From an uncultured Clostridia bacterium (GTDB lineage Bacteria; Bacillota; Clostridia; TANB77; CAG-508): a stretch of DNA of 44,616 bases. The stretch is taken from positions 1 through 44,616 of the forward strand of contig CALYAA010000017.1 of NCBI GenBank assembly GCA_944393385.1. Reading direction: 5' to 3'. A program made the position numbers and the translations under genes. This document shows, piece by piece, positions 16,600 to 25,228 of the stretch. The stretch's first letter is position 1. Each line of letters starts with the position of its first letter. The notes below the pieces were generated by a model. The model searched no databases and had not been told where the DNA came from. It saw only the letters and a program-made list of their open reading frames with translations.

Positions 16600-17840
16600 C
16601 TTGTTATAATAATTACAAATAAAATAATTATTATAACAATTGTTACTATTAATATTATATGTCTAAAATTTACATTACTCTCATTATTTTCTCTAATTTT
16701 TTCTTCCTCAATATTTTCATTTTCTACTCCTTGTTCAATATTCGCCTCTTCTAATAAATCATTCAATATTTCTGATTGTTTTTCTTCTTGATCTATATAT
16801 TGTTTTTGCTCTTCATCATTCCTTTTATGTGCAATAATTTTATAATTAATAGAACTAATTCCATCTTCTGATAATACATTTATTAAAATTTCATTATCTC
16901 CTGTTTTTAGCATTTCATTACCTTGTATTGTAACTTTAGCTTTTGGATTTTCCGGAATCGCTAATATGTTTAATTTATCTACATTTGGTTCAATTTCTAA
17001 TTTATACTCTGTTATAGTAGAATCAAAACTCGGATACAAAATTGTATTTTCTACAGCCAGATTTTCTAAATTAGTATTTGCTTTTTCTAAATCTTTAGTT
17101 TTTGTAATATATATTTTATATGAATTAGTTATTTCTTCATTAGGCGACGTTACTTTAATTTCTACAATATTTTTTCCTTGAATAAAGTTTTCATTTCCTA
17201 TAATTTCTACTTTAGAATCAGGATTATCTGGAATTGCAGTAATATCTAATTTATGAATTTCTTTATTTGTCGTTAAATAATATTCTTTAATATTTGTATC
17301 AAATTTAGGAATTATTTCTTCTTGATTTGTTCTTAAAATTTTTAATAATGCATTATTTATATCTGTACTAGTTCCTATTTCTTCTTGGGCTATAATTTTT
17401 TCTTGAGTGTTTTCTATTTTTTCTCCTATTTGTAGGTCTTTAAATTCAGCTTCTACTAAATTTCCTATTTCATCATAACAACTACCTTTTATAGATATAA
17501 TACTTTTTCCTTTTTGTTTTTGTTTAAAAATAAACTCTCCTAAGCAAAAATTAGTTTTTCCACTTGCATTTTCATCATACCATGACAATTTTATTTTTCC
17601 ATTTACAATGTTAGAATTACTTGGACCAGAAACGTATTCAATTTGATTAGGATTAAAATAAATCTCTAAATCCATTGCAGAAACATTATTCCCACTTATT
17701 TTTACAGTAACAGAATATTCTTCATCTATATTTATTTTTGTAGAATTAGTTTTTAATTCCACAATTGTATTAGCATTACCTTTAGTAGGATAAATTAATA
17801 TTATTAGAAATATAAATACCAATATAATTATTTTTTTCAT
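16590..17840 (-). CDS. Membrane-anchored cohesin-domain protein with cadherin-like domains
   Basis: With the start at 17840 the protein has 416 residues and begins with a good signal peptide (MKKIIILVFIFLIILIY...). The frame is open back to an ATG at 17951, abutting the upstream stop, but that start lacks a ribosome site and would bury the signal. Residues ~25-140 read as a cohesin fold (NTIVELKTNSTKINIDEEY, SAMDLEIYFNPNQIEYV, GEFIFKQKQKGKSIISI). Two cadherin-like beta-sandwich domains follow (about 160-248 and 252-340; both with IP(D/E)NP(D/K)(S/A)KV). The end is an acidic linker, a C-terminal transmembrane helix (~393-413) and RKK, without LPXTG. It lies directly downstream of the dockerin enzyme in the same operon, so it may dock it. 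Cohesin assignment is by pattern. Confidence 0.8.
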   Translation of the reverse strand: MKKIIILVFIFLIILIYPTKGNANTIVELKTNSTKINIDEEYSVTVKISGNNVSAMDLEIYFNPNQIEYVSGPSNSNIVNGKIKLSWYDENASGKTNFCLGEFIFKQKQKGKSIISIKGSCYDEIGNLVEAEFKDLQIGEKIENTQEKIIAQEEIGTSTDINNALLKILRTNQEEIIPKFDTNIKEYYLTTNKEIHKLDITAIPDNPDSKVEIIGNENFIQGKNIVEIKVTSPNEEITNSYKIYITKTKDLEKANTNLENLAVENTILYPSFDSTITEYKLEIEPNVDKLNILAIPENPKAKVTIQGNEMLKTGDNEILINVLSEDGISSINYKIIAHKRNDEEQKQYIDQEEKQSEILNDLLEEANIEQGVENENIEEEKIRENNESNVNFRHIILIVTIVIIIILFVIIITRKK

Positions 17841-17951
17841 GTGAGGCCCTATTCCTTTCATATCCAAAAACATATATAAATTCACTCTAATATTTTTTAT
17901 GGAATGTAAATCTATTTTCTTTTTTAATATATCAGTTTTAGCATTTTTCAT

Positions 17952-20189
17952 CTATTTTTGTTCTATTATTTTTAAATTTAATATATGTCTTTGTATTAAT
18001 AATAGATCTACTGAACTTGGATTTTTATCATTTTTATTAATATTTCCTGCTTTTAAAAATAAACCATCAAATTTTTCTATTTCTAATATATGTCTTTGTA
18101 ACACCAATAAATCAACACTATTTATTTTTCCATCACCATTTACATCTCCATATAATATAATTTGATATTCTCTTAAAAGATTATTATCTTTATAAATTTT
18201 AATTTTACAACCTGTTCCAACTAGGTCTGTTTCATTTAATTCTTCTTCTTTAAAATTATATATTTTTATATCATAATTTGTTTTTATAAGTTGTTTTATA
18301 TTATTTACAGTATTATTTTTATAATCTATTCCATAAATTTCATTTGCTTTAATAACTAAAGTTTCATCAAAAATCAACTCATTTTCATTTAATTTTTCTA
18401 TAACTTGTAAATTTACTGATTTTTCAATTTTGGAATCTAAAGATTTTACAATAATTTCAGTTTTTCCTATTTCTTTTGCTATAATATTTCCTTGATTATC
18501 TATTGATGCAATATTAGTATTTTGTGAAATAAACTCAATTTCTTTGTTTGTAGCATCTTCAGGATATATTATTACATTTAAATTAAATCTATCTCCTATT
18601 TCTAAAATTATATCATTAGTATCTATTCCTATATCTGTAACTGGGCTATATACATTTATATCTATACTAGCAGAAACATTATTACTAGCTTTAGCTGTAA
18701 TAGTACATTTTCCTGAACTTAATCCTAAAATATAACCATCATTATCAATCATTGCTATAGAATTATCACTAGATATAAATTCTATGTTAGTATTTCCCGC
18801 TTCTGTAGGTAATATTTCTACCCCTAATTTTATTTTCTCATTTTTATTAATAGTTGTTTTTTCAAGAGATAATTTTATTTCAGAAACTTGTATTTCAGGA
18901 ACTGGTTCTAAATAACTCTGAAATACATATCCAACAATTCCATTTTCTAAAATAACTCTATCCCATAATTCTCCTGATTGTTTACCTCTTGCTATTCTTG
19001 TTACTTGCTCTTTACTATCTAAAGTTGTAATAATTTCATAAGAACTTCCTGGTCCTGATCTAACATTTAATTTTGTTGAAACATTAGCAAACATTTTAGT
19101 ATTATCACTAACAAAATCATTATCTAATATATTAGGACTTTCTATAGGTAACTCTGGCATATTATCATAAACTGGAATAATAAATGTTAATCCAGATTCA
19201 AAAATTCCACTATCTTTATAACCATTATAAACTAATTTAGATTCACTATATGGTGCTAATACATTTGTCATATATTGATGCCAAAATAATTCTCCACCCT
19301 TTTCATCATTAACATCAAATTTTTGTAAGTATATCGTATTTTGTCCAATATTTATATAGCTTGAACCAATAAAAATAGCTCCACCAGTTATTGCTTTTTC
19401 TTTTGTATTCCATGGAATTAAATATTTGTTTTTTATTTCTTGACTAGCACCTTTTCCGTCTTTTGCATATTGAAGACCATTTTTTATTGCACCCATAGGC
19501 TCTGAGGAACTAGTAGCTCCTATATTATAAAAATTATATAATCCTTCAAATCCACTTACAGTTCCACTAATTGATGAATGTGATAAAAAAGGACCTACTT
19601 CTTGTTTAATTCTTGAAGCTAAATGATATGTGCTGACTTTAGATGTTATTCCACCTTTAAGTATTAAATCTGAGTATTTATCACTTGTTACTATATTATT
19701 TCCAGATGAATTTTTATATTCTACTATTTTATTATAAAATTCTGTTCCATATAATATTTTTTCTATACCGTCTAAATTATTAGTTTTCTCATCATATGAT
19801 AATATTTCAAATTGAAAAATTCTAACTTCATTTAAAAAATTTCTAGGATCCATTGTATATTCTACTGCTTTTCTTGAAGAATCAACCCATCCTTTATCAA
19901 CTTCTACATTATATTCTCCATTTTTTGTATTTTTCCAATTATCATGATAAGATATTGGAACAAGATTTTTTCCAAAAATATTTTCATTATCAATTACATA
20001 GTTCCAGTCTAAATCTGTATACAAAGCTATAAAATTCCAATTAGGGTGTTTTTGTTTTAATACTTTTAGATATGGTTGATAATTTACTGGGAAAGCATCT
20101 ATTCCTTCTAATTTAGTTGAACAAAAAGAATATGATGGAAAAAAAGCAAAAAATAATAGTATGATAAAAAAGAATATTTTATATTTCAT
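17952..20189 (-). CDS. Dockerin-bearing N-acetylglucosaminidase (peptidoglycan hydrolase)
   Basis: A 745-residue secreted protein. A signal peptide (1-24) is followed by a LytD-type glucosaminidase region (about 28-330) beginning IDAFPVNYQPYLKVLKQKHPNW, with the probable catalytic E196 in RIKQEVGPF and YNFYNIGA further on. Then come an SH3b wall-binding domain (~366-430, LNVRSGPGSSY), two Ig-like Big_2 domains (~435-600) and a C-terminal type I dockerin (~680-741). Dockerin repeat one is canonical (GDVNGDGKINSVDLLVLQRHIL). Repeat two is degenerate in its calcium loop (NINKNDKNPSSVDLLLIQRHIL) but keeps the docking helix. Two neighbouring genes encode cohesin proteins, which suggests that this wall hydrolase is held at the surface by cohesin-dockerin binding. 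The partnership is inferred. Confidence 0.88.
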   Translation of the reverse strand: MKYKIFFFIILLFFAFFPSYSFCSTKLEGIDAFPVNYQPYLKVLKQKHPNWNFIALYTDLDWNYVIDNENIFGKNLVPISYHDNWKNTKNGEYNVEVDKGWVDSSRKAVEYTMDPRNFLNEVRIFQFEILSYDEKTNNLDGIEKILYGTEFYNKIVEYKNSSGNNIVTSDKYSDLILKGGITSKVSTYHLASRIKQEVGPFLSHSSISGTVSGFEGLYNFYNIGATSSSEPMGAIKNGLQYAKDGKGASQEIKNKYLIPWNTKEKAITGGAIFIGSSYINIGQNTIYLQKFDVNDEKGGELFWHQYMTNVLAPYSESKLVYNGYKDSGIFESGLTFIIPVYDNMPELPIESPNILDNDFVSDNTKMFANVSTKLNVRSGPGSSYEIITTLDSKEQVTRIARGKQSGELWDRVILENGIVGYVFQSYLEPVPEIQVSEIKLSLEKTTINKNEKIKLGVEILPTEAGNTNIEFISSDNSIAMIDNDGYILGLSSGKCTITAKASNNVSASIDINVYSPVTDIGIDTNDIILEIGDRFNLNVIIYPEDATNKEIEFISQNTNIASIDNQGNIIAKEIGKTEIIVKSLDSKIEKSVNLQVIEKLNENELIFDETLVIKANEIYGIDYKNNTVNNIKQLIKTNYDIKIYNFKEEELNETDLVGTGCKIKIYKDNNLLREYQIILYGDVNGDGKINSVDLLVLQRHILEIEKFDGLFLKAGNINKNDKNPSSVDLLLIQRHILNLKIIEQK

Positions 20190-20343
20190 AATAAATTTCT
20201 TTCCTTTCTTGCTGTATTTAAGTCATATTTATTATGTATTAAAATTTTATTTTTAATAAAAATTTTACATAATAATTTATATAATCTCTTAATATCAAAT
20301 CTTTTAAAGTATTTTTTATTATTATGATTAAAATATTCACTTA

Positions 20344-20925
20344 TCATACTATTTCTTTCGCCTTGACTATAATTCTTTTTTTACTATTTGGAGTACAAGT
20401 TATTAATGTTACTTCTTTTCTACCATTTGTTTTTTGTGATAAACATTCTGTTTGATTTGGTAGCACTTTATATATATCATATATTTCATATTGAATTAAT
20501 CCATTATAATTATCTGTTAAAGTAAAAATATCACCAATATTCAATTTTGTAATATTTTTAAAATCTTTATAATTATGACCAGCTATGCAATAATTTCCAA
20601 TCTCATTAGGATTGCTTCCCCAAAATTTTGTAACAGAAACTTTTAATGCATCTATGCTATAATCTTTTATAACATAAGATTTTAAATTTATTTTTGGAAT
20701 ATCCAGTTTAGCAGAAACATTGTAACCTTTATATTTTTCCTGAATTAAATTTAAATTTTTTTTAACATTTATCTTGCAAATAATTTCTTCGTCATTAGAA
20801 TTTTCGTCAATTGAAATATCTTTTTTTTGAATAATTATTTCTGTCTTTTTTTTAGGTATATAGCTATAATAATATAAAATTCCAAAACTAATAATTATTA
20901 TAAATATAATAATTATATTTTTCAT
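20344..20925 (-). CDS. Sortase (class D/E-like transpeptidase)
   Basis: A 193-residue membrane-anchored transpeptidase: one N-terminal hydrophobic helix (3-20), then the sortase beta barrel with catalytic H117 in IAGHNY, C177 in TLITCTPN and R184 in SKKRIIVKA. It would cleave LPXTG-type signals between Thr and Gly and join the protein to the wall precursor. Likely substrates in this window are the IPKTG protease (13226) and the LPKTG cohesin protein (20955). It is small and lacks a C-terminal helix, which argues against class C (pilin) sortases; the exact class is not settled. The AAAGGA site is about 22 nt from the ATG, unusually far. It lies 29 nt downstream of the cohesin gene, on the same strand. 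Confidence 0.93.
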   Translation of the reverse strand: MKNIIIIFIIIISFGILYYYSYIPKKKTEIIIQKKDISIDENSNDEEIICKINVKKNLNLIQEKYKGYNVSAKLDIPKINLKSYVIKDYSIDALKVSVTKFWGSNPNEIGNYCIAGHNYKDFKNITKLNIGDIFTLTDNYNGLIQYEIYDIYKVLPNQTECLSQKTNGRKEVTLITCTPNSKKRIIVKAKEIV

Positions 20926-20954
20926 ATATATAATAATAAAGTTTTTTCCTTTAT

Positions 20955-22028
20955 TTATTTTTTCTTTTTAAATTGAGTAAAATAAATTAATACTGCTAAT
21001 ACAATTATTGCAACAATAATTCCTGTGTAATTTATACCTGTTTTTGGTAATTCTTGTGGTAGGTTTTCTTCTTTTTGTGAATTATTTATTGTGTTTTCTG
21101 TCGAATTATTTGGATTATTTTCTGTTGTTCCATTATTATTGTTGTTATTATTATTTTCATTATTGTTTTCATTATCTTCAATTGTTTCTTTTTCTTCTAC
21201 ATTTATATTAAAAGATTTTTCTACAATTGAGGCATCTGATGAATCTCTGTCAATTAATTTTAATGTTATTTGATATTCTCCCGCTTCTGTAAATAATCCT
21301 GTGAATTTAAGAACTTGATTTACTTTTCCTCCAATTTTATATCCTGATGGATCTCCCCATCCACTTTGTATTAAATCATGTTCAAGTTGTTGTTCATCTA
21401 TTCCTATTAATGTTACTGTTCCTCCTGTTTGTGTTGAAACCTCTGCAATTAATCTTGCATGGTCATAATATTTTCCCATTTCTGAACTTGTAGTAATAGT
21501 TATTTCTGTTTCTTTATTTTTTATAATTTCACCTTCATATTGCAAGTTTAGCTCATAATCTTTATAATCTGGTTCTACAGTAATGTTTTTAGTTATTGGA
21601 ACATCTATATCATCATATTGTTCAGATGCATCACCATTTGCCAATCCTTCTGCTGTTACAGATAAATCTGTAGGATTAGATGTAGTTATTCCATCTTTTG
21701 CTCTAAATACAACATCTAAGCTATCTTTTGTATTACTTCCTCCTGTTGAATCATAATAAACAATTCTAACTTTTGTTGACATATCATTTGGTGTTCCATC
21801 ACTAGCACTTACAAATTCTAATAAATTATTATCATATGCAATGTCAAATGTATATGCTCCTAAACTTTTTCCAAATTCTACTTTTAATGTTACTTCATCT
21901 CCTGGATTTACTATTGTTTTATTTGTTTCTATTTTTATACTATCTAAACTTGCTGCCTTTGCTTTTACAGAAAATAAACTTATACACATTATTGAAAATA
22001 TCGTTATTAAATAAAATATTTTTTTCAT
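20955..22028 (-). CDS. LPXTG-anchored cohesin-domain surface protein
   Basis: A 357-residue protein with a strong AAAGGAGG site. A signal peptide (1-25, ending VKAKA) precedes a cohesin-type domain (about 26-150) with the usual pattern VNPGDEVTLKVEF, LGAYTFDIAYDNNLLEFVSA and SLDVVFRAK. A second beta domain (~155-282, ending FNINVEEKE), a Glu/Asn-rich spacer and an LPKTG sorting signal with hydrophobic helix and KKKK tail follow. It is the presumed wall scaffold for the dockerin enzyme, with its sortase encoded immediately downstream. Whether this cohesin and that dockerin match cannot be read from the sequence. Confidence 0.87.
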   Translation of the reverse strand: MKKIFYLITIFSIMCISLFSVKAKAASLDSIKIETNKTIVNPGDEVTLKVEFGKSLGAYTFDIAYDNNLLEFVSASDGTPNDMSTKVRIVYYDSTGGSNTKDSLDVVFRAKDGITTSNPTDLSVTAEGLANGDASEQYDDIDVPITKNITVEPDYKDYELNLQYEGEIIKNKETEITITTSSEMGKYYDHARLIAEVSTQTGGTVTLIGIDEQQLEHDLIQSGWGDPSGYKIGGKVNQVLKFTGLFTEAGEYQITLKLIDRDSSDASIVEKSFNINVEEKETIEDNENNNENNNNNNNNGTTENNPNNSTENTINNSQKEENLPQELPKTGINYTGIIVAIIVLAVLIYFTQFKKKK

Positions 22029-22108
22029 ATAAAAAATCCTCCTTTTTTGTTATTATTTTTATTATGTTCTTTTTTTTTATTTTTATTTTTCCAGATTTTG
22101 TTTTTTTG

Positions 22109-22150
22109 AAAAAAAAGAGCAAATTTTGTTTTACAAAATTTGCTCTTTTT
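22109..22150 (-). terminator. Terminator between the small membrane protein and the cohesin gene
   Basis: A perfect 18-bp stem (22112-22129 with 22133-22150, core GAGCAAATTTTG) with a 3-nt loop and flanking A/T runs on both sides. It ends the 22168-22437 transcript on the minus strand just upstream of the cohesin-sortase operon and could also act in the plus direction. Confidence 0.85.
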
Positions 22151-22167
22151 ATATAGACTACTTCTCT

Positions 22168-22437
22168 TTACTTTTTGTTTTCATCATCATTATTCTTGAA
22201 CCACAGTATCATATTCCTATCTTTATTTGCACTAACTATCCAATAAAAAGCCAATAACCCATATACAAATACTATTAATGTTTGGTCTAAATATTTGTAT
22301 TCAAATAGTAAAAGTCCTATGATTATCGCAATTTGGGTGTAATACCGTTCCTCAAGTTCAGTGATTGTTTTACTCAATTTTGTATCTAACCTAAAGGCCT
22401 TAATCATTAATGCTGCCAACAAAATTGTCAAAATCAT
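22168..22437 (-). CDS. Small membrane protein of unknown function
   Basis: An 89-residue protein with a GGAGGT ribosome site. It starts with a short hydrophobic helix (1-13), then a charged stretch (RLDTKLSKTITELEERY). Two close membrane segments follow (about 34-47 and 50-67), then a charged tail (NKDRN...NDDENKK). I do not recognise the family. It is its own unit between the comEA-like gene and a strong terminator. A holin-like topology is possible but unsupported by any motif. Confidence 0.75.
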   Translation of the reverse strand: MILTILLAALMIKAFRLDTKLSKTITELEERYYTQIAIIIGLLLFEYKYLDQTLIVFVYGLLAFYWIVSANKDRNMILWFKNNDDENKK

Positions 22438-22561
22438 ATTCTACCTCCATGATAACAATATAGCCTATGATATGGTTACCAATTGACAACCACATAATTT
22501 ACAAACAACATAAATATTATATATCAATTTTACATAATTTTCAACACTTTTGTTAAAAATT

Positions 22562-23380
22562 TCAAACTTTTATATATTTTTTTATATTTTCATATTTGGC
22601 TTCTCCTATTCCACTAACATTTTTTATATCTTCAATACTAGAAAATTTTCCATTTTCTTTACGATAATTAATAATGTTTAAAGCAAGAGATGGTCCTATA
22701 CCTGGTAATGTTTCAAGTTCTGTTTGAGTTGCTGTATTAATATTAACAGTAGAAATTTTAAAAGCTGATTCATTATTTGAATTTGTTTTTCCGGTATTTA
22801 TATTTGTAGAAGAATTATCTATATTTGCATCATCTTTTGCATCTCCTGAACTCATTGTTATATATTCAAAATTCTCATTATTTTTTAGATCATTTTGATT
22901 TGGAATATTAATTTTCATTCCATCTTGTAATACATATACTAAATTCACTTTTGTAATATTTGCTCTATCTGTTACCCCTCCAGCTGCTTCTATTGCATCA
23001 ACAATTCTACTTCCTGAGTCTAATAAAACTACTCCAGGACTTTTAACTTCACCTGTAATATAAATATATATTTTCTCAGAAGTTTCTGAATTTTTATATA
23101 CTTGTTCATTTTCTAATGTTTGTTCTGTTTCTAAACCATTTTCTTCTAAATTAGTATCTTCTGTTATTATTGTTTCTTCTATATCATCAATACTTTCTTC
23201 TCTAAGATCAACCAAAACATTATTTTCTTCATTTTCAATGATATCACTATCTGATTCTTTGACTATTTCTGTATCATTATTTATAATTTTTTCACTTATT
23301 ACATATGTAATTATTAAACATATTATAATAATAGCTATCCATAAATTTTTATTTTTCAAAATATTTTTTATATTTGACAT
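22562..23380 (-). CDS. comEA: ComEA-like DNA-binding protein (SLBB + helix-hairpin-helix)
   Basis: A 272-residue protein. An N-terminal membrane helix (about 13-30) is followed by an acidic linker rich in Glu and Asn, a SLBB domain (~104-165: IYITGEVKSPGVVLLDSGSRIVDAIEAAGG) and a C-terminal double helix-hairpin-helix (~212-272: INTATQTELETLPGIGPSLALNIINYR). This is the standard architecture of ComEA, which binds incoming double-stranded DNA outside the membrane. The rest of the com uptake operon is not in this window, so competence cannot be concluded. AAAAGGAG ribosome site. Confidence 0.92.
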   Translation of the reverse strand: MSNIKNILKNKNLWIAIIIICLIITYVISEKIINNDTEIVKESDSDIIENEENNVLVDLREESIDDIEETIITEDTNLEENGLETEQTLENEQVYKNSETSEKIYIYITGEVKSPGVVLLDSGSRIVDAIEAAGGVTDRANITKVNLVYVLQDGMKINIPNQNDLKNNENFEYITMSSGDAKDDANIDNSSTNINTGKTNSNNESAFKISTVNINTATQTELETLPGIGPSLALNIINYRKENGKFSSIEDIKNVSGIGEAKYENIKKYIKV

Positions 23381-23490
23381 AAGATCAACTCCTTTTTTAT
23401 ATTTTTATATTATTTTAAAACAAACATTATCTCTTTGTGTAATTTATTTTTAGTTTGCATAGCTACACTAATTAAAGCTAACAATTATAG

Positions 23491-23535
23491 TTTTTTATAT
23501 AATAAGAAAATATAACTCTTTTACTATATAAAAAA
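23491..23535. repeat. 45-bp palindromic repeat, upstream copy flanking dacF
   Basis: Matches the sequence at 25131-25175 at 39 of 45 positions, in the same orientation. This copy has lost part of its palindrome. It lies in the 295-nt gap between the divergent comEA-like and D,D-carboxypeptidase genes, which otherwise holds only AT-rich sequence and the presumed promoters. Confidence 0.65.
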
Positions 23536-23675
23536 TTTTAAATTTTTCTATATCTTATCTTGAAATTAATTAAAAAATAAGATATTATATATATGCACTA
23601 AAAAAATCTTTTTAAATGAACTTATATATGTTCATTATTTTTTTTACAATTTTTATCAGAAGGGATTAACTTAAA

Positions 23676-25064
23676 ATGAAAAAGAAAATACTTATAATCT
23701 TATTGATATTTATAAGTTTAATTAATATTTATAATATATCTTTTGCAGAAGAAAATTTGACTTTAATTACAAATGATAATTCAAGTAATAATTTAAATAT
23801 TACCAATAATACTATCTCAGATGTTCCTGAACCAAATTTTCAAATTTATTCAGAAGGAGCAATTTTAATAGATTCTAAAACCGGAAATATCTTAGCCCAA
23901 AAGGATATGGATAAACAACTATACCCAGCAAGTATAACTAAAGTTTTAACTGCAATTATTGCAATAGAAAAATTAAATTTAGATGATATTCTAACAGCTA
24001 GTTATTCTGCTGTAATGAGTATCCCTTCAGGTTATTCTAATGCAGGTATAAAAGAAGGTGAACAATTTACTGTAATAGACTTATTAGATATGTTTTTAAT
24101 TCATTCTGCCAATGAAATTGGTTATATTTTTGCTGAACATATATCTGGCAGTATTTCTGAATTTGCAAATTTAATGAATCAAAAGGCTACTGAACTTGGG
24201 TGTAAAAACACACATTTTACTAATCCTAGTGGGATACAAGATACTGAGCATTATACTACTGCATATGATATGGCTCAAATTACTAAATATTGTATGAAAA
24301 ATGAAACATTTAGAAATATTGTTTGTAAAACAAGTTGTAAAATAGCTCCAACAGCACTTTATCCAGAAGAAAGATATTTTAAAAATACAAATAGTTTATT
24401 AGATCCTTCAAATAGATATTATTATGAATATGCAATTGGTGTAAAAACAGGATTCACATCTCAAGCCAAAAATTGTTTTATTGGTTGTAGTGTAAAAGAT
24501 GGAGTAGAATTAATTGTTGTTTTAATGGGTGCTGAAGCTACAGAAACAGGTCTTAGTGGAAGATATACTGATGCAATTAATCTATTTAATTACGGATTCG
24601 AAAATTATATTAATAAAACAGTTTTAAATGCTAATACGGTTATTCAAGAATTAGAAATAAAAAATGCGACTAAAGAAACAAAAAATTTAAATATTATTGC
24701 CAAAAACTCTATTTCAACTTTACTACCAACAAATTATGATATTGAAAATTTACAATATACAATTGAATTAAAAGAAAGTATTACAGCACCTATTGCAAAA
24801 GATTCTGTATTAGGAAAAATCACATATAATATTGATGGAATCACATATACATCAGATTTAATTGCTAATAATGATGTTATAAAATCAAATACTATTATTA
24901 TAATCGCTCAAATTACATTAGCTATTATAGTTTTAATAATATTAGCAAAAATAATTTCTCCAAAAAATCATAAAAAGAATAAGAAAAAAAATAATAAAAA
25001 ATTAAAAATTAAAATAAAAGATTATAATGATTATAATTCAATTTATAAATTTAAAATAGATTAA
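23676..25064 (+). CDS. dacF: D-alanyl-D-alanine carboxypeptidase (PBP5/DacF type)
   Basis: A 462-residue serine D,D-carboxypeptidase that trims the terminal D-Ala from peptidoglycan stem peptides. After a signal peptide (1-24) the three active-site motifs appear: S86-x-x-K89 in YPASITK, S144-A-N146 in IHSANEIG and K257-T-G in GVKTGFT. A C-terminal beta domain of the PBP5_C type precedes a transmembrane helix (~407-427) and a very lysine-rich tail. The C-terminal helix replaces the amphipathic anchor of E. coli PBP5. DacF versus DacA cannot be decided. It is a monocistronic unit with inverted repeats on both sides. Confidence 0.93.
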   Translation: MKKKILIILLIFISLINIYNISFAEENLTLITNDNSSNNLNITNNTISDVPEPNFQIYSEGAILIDSKTGNILAQKDMDKQLYPASITKVLTAIIAIEKLNLDDILTASYSAVMSIPSGYSNAGIKEGEQFTVIDLLDMFLIHSANEIGYIFAEHISGSISEFANLMNQKATELGCKNTHFTNPSGIQDTEHYTTAYDMAQITKYCMKNETFRNIVCKTSCKIAPTALYPEERYFKNTNSLLDPSNRYYYEYAIGVKTGFTSQAKNCFIGCSVKDGVELIVVLMGAEATETGLSGRYTDAINLFNYGFENYINKTVLNANTVIQELEIKNATKETKNLNIIAKNSISTLLPTNYDIENLQYTIELKESITAPIAKDSVLGKITYNIDGITYTSDLIANNDVIKSNTIIIIAQITLAIIVLIILAKIISPKNHKKNKKKNNKKLKIKIKDYNDYNSIYKFKID

Positions 25065-25086
25065 AAATTATTTTGAAAAAATAATG

Positions 25087-25136
25087 AAAAAATATATTAT
25101 TAAAGAAAAAATATTTTCTTTAACAATATATTTTTT
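25087..25136. terminator. Bidirectional terminator between dacF and the LCP gene
   Basis: A 23-bp stem with one mismatch (25087-25109 with 25114-25136) and a 4-nt loop. Both arms end in A/T runs, so either strand gives a U-rich 3' arm. It serves the convergent dacF (plus) and LCP (minus) genes. Its last six bases are shared with the adjoining palindrome 25131-25175, so the two hairpins exclude each other. Confidence 0.75.
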
Positions 25137-25175
25137 ATATAATAGGAAAGTATAACTTTCCTATTATATAAAAAA
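25131..25175. repeat. 45-bp perfect palindrome, downstream copy flanking dacF
   Basis: A perfect 21-bp stem (25131-25151 with 25155-25175) with a 3-nt loop, starting with T6 and ending with A6. It is a direct repeat of 23491-23535 (39 of 45 identical). It lacks an unpaired T-run, so it does not look like a plain terminator. Confidence 0.7.
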
Positions 25176-25228
25176 TTATGTATAAATTTCTTATGAATTA
25201 TTTGTATTGATGTTCTTATTGAAGATTT

